Positions 17,804-24,892 of a stretch of DNA of 64,000 nt are shown here, one piece after another (the stretch's first letter is position 1; each line of letters begins with the position of its first letter). This stretch comes from an uncultured Clostridia bacterium (GTDB lineage Bacteria > Bacillota > Clostridia > Oscillospirales > Acutalibacteraceae), in assembly GCA_937907605.1 (NCBI GenBank), contig CALCYI010000002.1:1-64000 (forward strand), in the 5' to 3' direction. Below the pieces are notes generated by a model. The model was not told the DNA's origin, searched no databases, and saw only the letters and a list, made by a program, of their open reading frames with translations. Made by a program: the position numbers and the translations under genes.

Positions 17804-20800
17804 TTAATCTATACCCGCGTCGTCGCCTTCTCCAACAGTGTAGCCGAGCGCCGTCATATGACCCTCACTGTCGAATTCATAACTGCCCTGAGCGGCATGA
17901 CCGTTGGTTTTGCATACGAAATAGGTTCTGCCGTGAATTACCTTGAACGAGCTGTTTACATAGTAGAAATAGCCGTCAATATTAATTATTCCGGCATAAA
18001 CCTTTGCGCCGTTTTCATAATACGTCCAGTCATCGCCGTTCTTTACGATACCGTTGAGGAGCTGAAGCTTACCGTCAGAATCGAAGGTGTACCTGCCCTG
18101 CGGAAGTAAGCCGTTAGTCTTGCTTACGTAATAATCCGTGCCGTGTACTACCGTGCAGTCGCTCTTCGCATAGTAGATGTCGTTTCCTATCTTAAAGAGT
18201 CCTGCGTATACCTTAGCGCCGTTTACGTAGTAAGTCCATACGTCGTCGTCCTTTACGATACCGTCAAGCATTACGAGCCTTCCTTCCTCGTCAAAGGTGT
18301 ATCTGCCCTGAGGAAGTAAGCCGTTGGTCTTGCTTATATAATATTCCTGACCGTGAATTACCTCGCAGTTTGTCTTTGCGTAGTAATAGTCGTTACCAAT
18401 TTTGAACAGACCTGCATAGTACCTTACGTCGTCCTTGTAATAGAACCAGCCGTCAGCCTCCTTAACTATACCGTTCTTCGGAAGCACCATCTTGCCGTCG
18501 GCGCCGAACTGATACTTAGCGCTGGGCATAAGATTGTTAGTCTTAACAACGTAATACTCTCTGTTCTTAACCGCCTTGCACGCGCTGTTAATGTAATAGT
18601 AATCGCCGTCAATCTCAATCAAGCCTGCGTAGGTCTTTGCATAATCCTTATAATAGTAAGTATCTTCGCCGATATCTACAAGTCCGTCATACTTGCAGAG
18701 CTTACCTTCGGCGTCAAAGGTGTACTTCTTACCGCGTACGAGAGTATCAACCCTGTATACGCTGTAATCCTTACCCTTGACCATATCGTTGCCTGCTGCG
18801 AAGTAATAGATATCACCGTCAATCGCAACCTCGCCGGGATGCCAGATAATTTCTCCGTTCTTTACGTAAACCGTTTCGCCTTCTGCAATATAGTCAGTCG
18901 GATAGTCGGCGTTAATCGGAATTGAGCCGTCAATCTCATACAGACCGTTTACGTCCCAATGTAATATGCCGTTCGCGTCAAAGATGAATGTTCCCTTGCC
19001 GTCGTTCGGGAAGCCCGCGTCGTTAATACCCTCTGCATCCTCTGCATATCCCAAGCCAAAGTCATCCTCTGGATAAGGAACGCGCGCGATACCCGTTACC
19101 GCCGCATTATCAATATAGTAACGGATGAAGGTACCGTCGTTATACCAGCCGTCCTTGTGAATTCTGTTAAATACGGCTGTGTAATCCTTATCTTCCGTTG
19201 CGGCAACAACATCGGAATCCCAGCCGGCGAATTCGTAAGTGAAATGTTCATCCTCTTCCCGGGTCGGCTCCTCGCCGTCGTAAACGGGAACCTCTTCAGG
19301 ATCAACGAGAACGGTTGAAATTACCGTGCCGTCCGTATTTTTGAAGTTGATTGTATAGTAGAAATCGTCGCCCTTAATCCACATATCCTTACGGGTGGAG
19401 TAGGTATAATAATCATCTGCAACAGCGTCTGCTGTTTCGGTAAACGGAACTTCCGTGTTACCGTTTTTGAGCTGAGCCGAAGTAATCGGGATAGCAACAG
19501 CCGTTACCGCTGTATTAGACTGCGTACATTGATAGGTTTCAGTCTGAGTTCCGGCAGCGTTATTATAAACGATTTTACCCGTTCCTTCGGTTGAAACGAT
19601 TTCAGCGCCGCTCTGGGTTGTATAGAACTCGCCGTTTACGGTAAGTGTACCGTTTACGTTAAATCTCGCGTCGGTAAGGTCGGCTGCTTTTCTGATTACG
19701 GTTGCACCGTTAACGGTTGAGTAACCTACGGGCACGATTTTTGCACCTGCTACGGCATAATCTCCCCATTCATCAACGTCATAAACATATGCCTTGGAGC
19801 CTGATTCAATCTTCAGTTCGGAGCCATTTGAAATAGTAATTTCAGAACCCGGAAGGAAACCTACGTCCTGAGCAAGCGATGTTGAACCCGAATTAATATT
19901 AATGGAAATATTGTTATTTATAGGAAGAACAAAGCTCTCGGTATTCATATCGCTACCTGAAATACTAAGAGAAAGCGGGCTGATAGAAATATCTCCGTCA
20001 ACGTCAATAACAAGTCTGTCGTTCGCACCGTCATAGCGCTTTGTAATACTACCCTGATTAACAACAAACATTCCGCCTTCGCCTATAAAGGTAGCTGAAG
20101 CACTCATCGCGGAACCGCCGACGTTAGCACCGGCAACTACGTTTTCGGTAGCGCCGCTTTCAATTGTCATGGGAGCCTCAATGTTTTGTACATAGTACTG
20201 GTTCATCGGGAATACGCCGTTACTACCAAACGTTGCATTGGTGGAAGCCGAACCGCCGCGCCAGCAACGAATCTGGAATAGCTCGTAAACGTGACCGCCA
20301 TCCAGAATATCCACGCTTCCTGAACCGCTTATATAACCATAGGCAAAGAGATAACCACCGTTTTGAACCTTAATGCTACTGCCGTCATTCAAAATTATCT
20401 GACCGTACTTACTCGTCGGCGTACCGTTCCACGAAGTAGTATTGGTGCCGTGTGCGCAGATTCTTGATCCAACGCTGACAGCAGCGCTTTCCTCAACGAT
20501 AATATTTGCGCCGTCAGAAAGAGTAAGAGTCTTGAAGGGTGTCGGAGTAACGTGAGCTTCATATACAACAGTCGGTTCCGTTGTATAAAGAGTATACGCA
20601 TTATCGAATGGGATTAAAAGCACGATACCCGACGGAACTGTATAATCGCCTGCAGCAAGAGTTCCGTCGCTTATAAGAACAATTTTGGATTCGTTATTCG
20701 CCGTAGCATACGAAGTTGCTTCATTAAGGTCTGTAAAAGCAGAGCTGCCTACACTGAATACGGGAGTATCAGTTTCCGTAAACACCGGTTGAACCGTCAA

Positions 20801-21487
20801 ATTTCTGTCAAAGCCGGCTTCATATTCAGTAGAGAAAGACAAATATATGCCTGCGTTAACGTCCTTCCAGCCAAGGAACTTGAATCCCGAAGCAGGAGTC
20901 GCGGCAAGGGCAAAGGTTTCCGAGGAATTCTTTATAAGCGTCGTCTCATCAGTCACCTCAGCTCCGTCAACGGTGTAAGAACCGTTTTCCGCAGGCAAGA
21001 AAGTAACGTTAGCGTCAACGTCGGCAAGCATAGAAATATTAGTAATTGACACAGTGGAACTATCTCCGCTTGCCGGAGACTGAATACTGATTGTTAAAGA
21101 TTCATCCGACTGAAGAGTTTTTTCATACGAACCCGTCATATCGCTTGAGATTGCCGTTCCGTCAACAGAAACCATACCGCCGTTAAGGGTAATTGCATAG
21201 TCAAACTTCAGAACGGCTTCCGCAGTTTTTCCGTTTTTAATGGTGAGCGTTCCCGTTTTTGAACGATTGCAGGTTCCGTCGCCCGCTACGGAAGCCGTAA
21301 CCGTATTTCCGCTTGCTGTAACAACAATATTATCGTTGTCTTTTTCAAGCAGTATGCCGGAGTCGCTCAGACCGGTTACCTCATCCGCCAAAACGGTGAA
21401 CGTCATAGAAGGAAGCATTACCATTATCAGCATAAGAGCCAATGATAACGATAAGAACCTCTTTGCTATGTTTTTAATACTCTGCAT
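17804..21487 (-). CDS. Large secreted protein with InlB-like repeats and C-terminal wall-binding-like repeats
   Basis: A 1,227-residue exported protein. The start is ATG 21487 because TTAGGAGATGAAGCT precedes it. A signal peptide (about 1-35) is followed by a beta-rich region with an InlB/Bacterial_repeat-like module ending 'GFKFLGWKDVNAG', then a Ser/Thr/Asn-rich region suggesting a beta-helix (about 250-620), then a second InlB B-repeat ('VDPEEVPVYDG...FAGWDSD', about 700-770). The C-terminus has at least four tandem units of about 69 residues built on 'GIVK..WTYY..GAKVYAGLFKIG..YYAK' and 'SKTNGLLPQGRYTFD.DGKL', like choline/glucan-binding repeats. No LPxTG motif is present. Probably a cell-surface adhesin or glycan binder. 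Confidence 0.8.
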   Translation of the reverse strand: MQSIKNIAKRFLSLSLALMLIMVMLPSMTFTVLADEVTGLSDSGILLEKDNDNIVVTASGNTVTASVAGDGTCNRSKTGTLTIKNGKTAEAVLKFDYAITLNGGMVSVDGTAISSDMTGSYEKTLQSDESLTISIQSPASGDSSTVSITNISMLADVDANVTFLPAENGSYTVDGAEVTDETTLIKNSSETFALAATPASGFKFLGWKDVNAGIYLSFSTEYEAGFDRNLTVQPVFTETDTPVFSVGSSAFTDLNEATSYATANNESKIVLISDGTLAAGDYTVPSGIVLLIPFDNAYTLYTTEPTVVYEAHVTPTPFKTLTLSDGANIIVEESAAVSVGSRICAHGTNTTSWNGTPTSKYGQIILNDGSSIKVQNGGYLFAYGYISGSGSVDILDGGHVYELFQIRCWRGGSASTNATFGSNGVFPMNQYYVQNIEAPMTIESGATENVVAGANVGGSAMSASATFIGEGGMFVVNQGSITKRYDGANDRLVIDVDGDISISPLSLSISGSDMNTESFVLPINNNISININSGSTSLAQDVGFLPGSEITISNGSELKIESGSKAYVYDVDEWGDYAVAGAKIVPVGYSTVNGATVIRKAADLTDARFNVNGTLTVNGEFYTTQSGAEIVSTEGTGKIVYNNAAGTQTETYQCTQSNTAVTAVAIPITSAQLKNGNTEVPFTETADAVADDYYTYSTRKDMWIKGDDFYYTINFKNTDGTVISTVLVDPEEVPVYDGEEPTREEDEHFTYEFAGWDSDVVAATEDKDYTAVFNRIHKDGWYNDGTFIRYYIDNAAVTGIARVPYPEDDFGLGYAEDAEGINDAGFPNDGKGTFIFDANGILHWDVNGLYEIDGSIPINADYPTDYIAEGETVYVKNGEIIWHPGEVAIDGDIYYFAAGNDMVKGKDYSVYRVDTLVRGKKYTFDAEGKLCKYDGLVDIGEDTYYYKDYAKTYAGLIEIDGDYYYINSACKAVKNREYYVVKTNNLMPSAKYQFGADGKMVLPKNGIVKEADGWFYYKDDVRYYAGLFKIGNDYYYAKTNCEVIHGQEYYISKTNGLLPQGRYTFDEEGRLVMLDGIVKDDDVWTYYVNGAKVYAGLFKIGNDIYYAKSDCTVVHGTDYYVSKTNGLLPQGRYTFDSDGKLQLLNGIVKNGDDWTYYENGAKVYAGIINIDGYFYYVNSSFKVIHGRTYFVCKTNGHAAQGSYEFDSEGHMTALGYTVGEGDDAGID

Positions 21488-21536
21488 AGCTTCATCTCCT
21501 AACAAAAAGATATTTTTATGGAGTAATCCAAATATA

Positions 21537-21565
21537 ATTATATATTATTTATTAGTAAAACACAA
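21537..21565 (-). promoter_or_regulatory. Promoter of the large secreted protein gene
   Basis: Minus strand TTGTGT (21565-21560), 17-base spacer, TATAAT (21542-21537), giving a leader of about 45 bases before ATG 21487. Confidence 0.55.
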
Positions 21566-21610
21566 TAACTATTTTACTTTTTAAACGATTTGTAATTTTT
21601 ATAAAATAAC

Positions 21611-21638
21611 AAAAACGGCAGAACAATCTGCCGTTTTA
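21611..21638 (-). terminator. Terminator of the HerA-like ATPase gene
   Basis: The stem AAAACGGCAGA/TCTGCCGTTTT with a short ACAA loop is followed on the minus strand by a T-rich tract. Confidence 0.75.
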
Positions 21639-21647
21639 AGAACATTC

Positions 21648-23243
21648 TTATTTTTTAAGAGTTCCAAAAATACCTCTGATAAGCTGCTTTCCGAGCTCCC
21701 TGCCCACCGTGTTGGCGGCAGAATTAATCGTTTTTGATACGGGAGAGGTGGTGCGCCTTCTTGACGAGGAGCTTCTTGAATATGAGGAGGTCGTCTTTTT
21801 AGCAGCGAGCTTTTCCTTCTCCCTTGCAAGCTTCTCCTTTTCCTTTTCAAGCTTCTCGCGTTCCTTTTCAAGCGCAGCGTCCTGCTTCTGCTTTTCGATT
21901 TCGACCTTCTCGGCTGCGAGCTGCTCCTCAGCCCTTACCTTTTCAGCCTCCTGCTCCTCATACGCGGCGGTGAGGTATTCGTAAGCGCTTTCCCTGTCAA
22001 CGATAACCATATACTTATCGCGCAGCGGAGAAGTGAAAATCGCCTGCTGAATATCGCTCGGCTCAACTATGCTCATTGAACTCCTCGGCGGGAGAATACC
22101 TGCTCTTTCGACTATCGTCGGAACGCCCTTTTCATCAAGCACAGATACAAGCGCCTCGCCGACTGCAAGCTCCTGAAGCACGGTTTCGCTATCAAACGCG
22201 GGATTAACCCTGAACGACTTTGCGGCGTACCTCAGCGCCTTCTGGTCGTTGGGGGTGTACGCTCTGAGCGCGTGCTGCACGCGGTTACCTATCTGACCGA
22301 GCACGCTCTCGGGAATATCCGAAGGATTCTGCGAAATGAACCATACCGAAACGCCCTTTGAACGTATAAGCCTTACAACCTGCTCAACCTTTTCAAGCAG
22401 AGCCTTGGGCGCGTCGTTAAAGAGGAGGTGCGCCTCGTCAAAGAAAAACGCGATTTTCGGCTTATCTATATCGCCGACCTCGGGTAGCATTTCATAAAGC
22501 TCCGAAAGCATCCAGAGAAGGAAGGTCGAATAAAGCAGCGGGTGCTGGAAAAGCTCCTGACATTCGAGGATATTCATGACGCCCCTGCCCTGCTCGTCCC
22601 AGTCAAACCAGTCCGCAAGCTCAAGCGCAGGCTCACCGAAGAAGATATCGCCGCCCTCGTCCTCAAGCTTCAGGAGCTGACGCTGAATAGCACCGAGGGT
22701 CTGAGCGCTTACGTTACCGTAGGAGAGCTTGAACTCGTTTGCATTATCGCCCACGTACTGAATCATAAGGCGTAAATCCTTAAGGTCAAGGAGGAGAAGT
22801 CCCTTGTCATCGGCAATACGGAAAACTATCCTGAGCACGCCGCTCTGTACCTCGTTAAGACCGAGCAGCCTTGCAAGGAGCTCGGGTCCCATTTCGGATA
22901 TAGTCGTACGTACGGGATGTCCGTTTTTAGCGTAAACATCAAAGAAACGCACGGGATACGGGGTATAGGTAAAGTTCTCAATACCCATTGTGTCAATTGA
23001 GCGGCGAATATGCTTATTCTCGCAGCCCTCCTTACACATTCCCGAAAGGTCACCCTTAATATCCGCCATAAATACGGGCACGCCCATATCCGAGAAGGAC
23101 TCAGCAACAACCTTTAGGGTAACGGTTTTACCCGTACCCGTAGCACCCGCAATAAGACCGTGGCGGTTAGCCATAGAGGGCTCAAGGTATACCCTCTCCT
23201 GTCCCGTTGCAAGCCATATTTTTCCGTTATCCTGCATATACAT
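21648..23243 (-). CDS. HerA-like ATPase, DUF853 (YjgR) family
   Basis: This 531-residue P-loop ATPase belongs to the DUF853/YjgR group of HerA/FtsK-like proteins. Walker A 'AGATGTGKTVT' (about 33-43) and Walker B 'KIAFFFDEAHLLF' (about 262-274) are intact, with 'WFISQNPSDIP' and 'LRAYTPNDQKALRYAA' further on. A highly charged Lys/Glu coiled coil (about 425-485) and a Ser/Arg-rich stretch precede a C-terminal 'NTVGRELGKQLIRGIFGTLKK'. The family's job is not settled; a DNA- or protein-pumping role is presumed. It stands alone with its own terminator. Confidence 0.88.
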   Translation of the reverse strand: MYMQDNGKIWLATGQERVYLEPSMANRHGLIAGATGTGKTVTLKVVAESFSDMGVPVFMADIKGDLSGMCKEGCENKHIRRSIDTMGIENFTYTPYPVRFFDVYAKNGHPVRTTISEMGPELLARLLGLNEVQSGVLRIVFRIADDKGLLLLDLKDLRLMIQYVGDNANEFKLSYGNVSAQTLGAIQRQLLKLEDEGGDIFFGEPALELADWFDWDEQGRGVMNILECQELFQHPLLYSTFLLWMLSELYEMLPEVGDIDKPKIAFFFDEAHLLFNDAPKALLEKVEQVVRLIRSKGVSVWFISQNPSDIPESVLGQIGNRVQHALRAYTPNDQKALRYAAKSFRVNPAFDSETVLQELAVGEALVSVLDEKGVPTIVERAGILPPRSSMSIVEPSDIQQAIFTSPLRDKYMVIVDRESAYEYLTAAYEEQEAEKVRAEEQLAAEKVEIEKQKQDAALEKEREKLEKEKEKLAREKEKLAAKKTTSSYSRSSSSRRRTTSPVSKTINSAANTVGRELGKQLIRGIFGTLKK

Positions 23244-23300
23244 ACAAATTTACTCCTTTATAAACTTTATCAAATAAATTTTATCACAAGATCTGATATA

Positions 23301-23329
23301 TTGCAACATTTACTTGTTAATGTTATACT
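23301..23329 (+). promoter_or_regulatory. Promoter of the unknown membrane gene pair
   Basis: TTGCAA (23301-23306), 17-base spacer, TATACT (23324-23329), then AAGGAGGG at 23347-23354. Confidence 0.6.
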
Positions 23330-23362
23330 GTACATAAAATAATATAAAGGAGGGTAAAAGAA

Positions 23363-24004
23363 TTGAGAAGCTCAAGGTTTACGCTAAATTCATTTCTGAT
23401 CGTGGTTATAATCATATCGGCTATCGCGTTCTTTTTTACCGTTAAGATGACTGATCTCGCCGACAGATACGCGATTAACGAGTATATTCCGATAGAAAAT
23501 ACCGAATATTCAGTACGCTATTCCTCGCTTGAGGAAAACGGAATATGCAAGGGCAGCGAAAATGATCCCGAATTGTTGATAAAGGGTACGTACGGCTATG
23601 ACTGGGGTACAATTGCCGAGGACGGTACGCTTTACATAAATGAATACGAAACCACTGATTTAGGCTTTACAAGCTCTAATCTTGTAAAAATAGATCTTGA
23701 GACGCTTAAAAAAGAGGTGCTTTATGAGAACACTCTGCTCAGGGGCAAATGCGTTTCGGGAGAGCTTGTTTGTATGAGCGAATACATAATGGACTCAAAC
23801 CGTCCTAAAACAAATTCGCTGTGCAGACTATATGCAATGAGCGACAGTACTCTTACTCCTGACAACAACGACGCTAAGATAATTTATATCGACACAAAAA
23901 GCGACAGCATCGCATACAGCGTAAGCGATAAAGCGGCGCGTGGCAGCGGCTTTGATGATAAATATATAAACCGCACACTCGAGGAGGTACAAAATGAAAG
24001 TTAA
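23363..24004 (+). CDS. Membrane-anchored protein of unknown function
   Basis: I recognise no family. The 213-residue protein starts at TTG 23363, 8 bases after a strong AAGGAGGG. It has one N-terminal transmembrane helix (about 7-27, FLIVVIIISAIAFFFTV) and an extracellular domain with beta-strand character; 'GTYGYDWGTIAEDGTLYINEYE' spread over about 72-93 looks like one blade of a propeller-like repeat. Its stop overlaps the next gene by 11 bases, so the two are translationally coupled and probably form a membrane complex. Confidence 0.72.
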   Translation: MRSSRFTLNSFLIVVIIISAIAFFFTVKMTDLADRYAINEYIPIENTEYSVRYSSLEENGICKGSENDPELLIKGTYGYDWGTIAEDGTLYINEYETTDLGFTSSNLVKIDLETLKKEVLYENTLLRGKCVSGELVCMSEYIMDSNRPKTNSLCRLYAMSDSTLTPDNNDAKIIYIDTKSDSIAYSVSDKAARGSGFDDKYINRTLEEVQNES

Positions 24005-24488
24005 GTTCGGTACAAACGTAAAAAAAGAGCCTTCAGGCACTGATTTATACGTACGCATATTTCAGTTATCCTCTTTGCTGTCTATGATATATATTTTCAT
24101 TGCCTCCGGATATACGATGTTAGTTGAAAAGAACGTATTCTCCGTACTGTTCGATGTCGGGATTTCCGCTCTGCCGAGAGGCGAAGCGCTGCTTTTATCC
24201 ATTCTTTACAGGAAATCTAAAAGCGAGGTAGCAGTATACTTTGCGGCGTTGGTATTCGCACTCATCTTCGGTGTAATATCAAGCAGACTTCTAAGGGCGT
24301 CCAAAAAAGCATCTGTACTTACGCGATATGTTTTTATCGTATTTATCGCAGCAGACCTGATTATACGTTTTCTGCCGCTGCATTTTAACACGGTATTCCC
24401 GCTTTATGCGGCGATTACAGGTTTCGCGATACGCACAGTCTGCTTAATACTGATAATACTTGATTTAAAGAAAGCTCAGCGAGATTAA
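23994..24488 (+). CDS. Four-helix membrane protein of unknown function
   Basis: A 164-residue integral membrane protein with about four helices (residues 26-46, 72-95, 104-124 and 131-155), loosely like DUF2975-type proteins, though I would not assign that family. GAGGAGGT precedes the ATG inside the upstream gene. Both genes form an isolated two-gene operon between convergent neighbours. The 3' end overlaps a terminator hairpin. Confidence 0.7.
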   Translation: MKVKFGTNVKKEPSGTDLYVRIFQLSSLLSMIYIFIASGYTMLVEKNVFSVLFDVGISALPRGEALLLSILYRKSKSEVAVYFAALVFALIFGVISSRLLRASKKASVLTRYVFIVFIAADLIIRFLPLHFNTVFPLYAAITGFAIRTVCLILIILDLKKAQRD

Positions 24489-24511
24489 ATCTCACTGAGC
24501 TTCTTTTTAAG
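24474..24511 (+). terminator. Terminator between convergent genes
   Basis: The stem AGCTCAG-CGAGAT/ATCTCA-CTGAGCT (one mismatch) followed by TCTTTTT overlaps the ends of both the membrane gene and the convergent DUF1893 gene. Confidence 0.7.
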
Positions 24512-24892
24512 CGCTTCATATGCTTCGTTATAATCCTCAATATTCAAAACCGTCTTTTCCATAGGACAGATATCAGTGCCCGCGCGGTTAATGATTTTTT
24601 CGGTAAGGCTTTCCCACTCGCAGTAAATTCCGTGCTCCTCAAGATATTTTTTCGCAGAGAGCGACATTACTTTTCCGTAAACGCCCGTAATACCCTCTCT
24701 GGCAAAGAGCATTGCGGCGGCTTTACCTACGACCGTATCGGCGACGCAAAAGCCCTTTAAATCAACTCCGTCCTCAATGAGCTTCATTATCGGCGCTATA
24801 CCACGTCCGTCGTCGGTAATAACTTTGTCGCCTCTGCACAGCGTTATGCTGTGAGCGTTTAAACTTCTTTTCGCATTAATTAAATCAGTCAT
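24485..24892 (-). CDS. DUF1893 domain protein
   Basis: A 135-residue cytosolic protein matching DUF1893 over its length: 'LCRGDKVITDDGRGIAPIMKLIE' split over about 18-40, 'DTVVGKAAAMLFAREGITGVYGKVMS' (about 52-77) and the cysteine in 'GTDICPMEKTVL'. These proteins resemble the cytidine/deoxycytidylate-deaminase-like fold but their activity is unknown. Its ATG overlaps the stop of the GH43 gene in ATGACTGA, so it is translated in tandem with a secreted enzyme, an odd pairing. Confidence 0.85.
   Translation of the reverse strand: MTDLINAKRSLNAHSITLCRGDKVITDDGRGIAPIMKLIEDGVDLKGFCVADTVVGKAAAMLFAREGITGVYGKVMSLSAKKYLEEHGIYCEWESLTEKIINRAGTDICPMEKTVLNIEDYNEAYEALKKKLSEI

Noticed and set aside
21648..23243. 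Component of a HerA-based anti-phage system
   Set aside because: It is the stand-alone DUF853/YjgR form, with its own terminator and no SIR2, nuclease or other partner beside it; the sirtuin at 13.2 kb is 8 kb away in a different unit.
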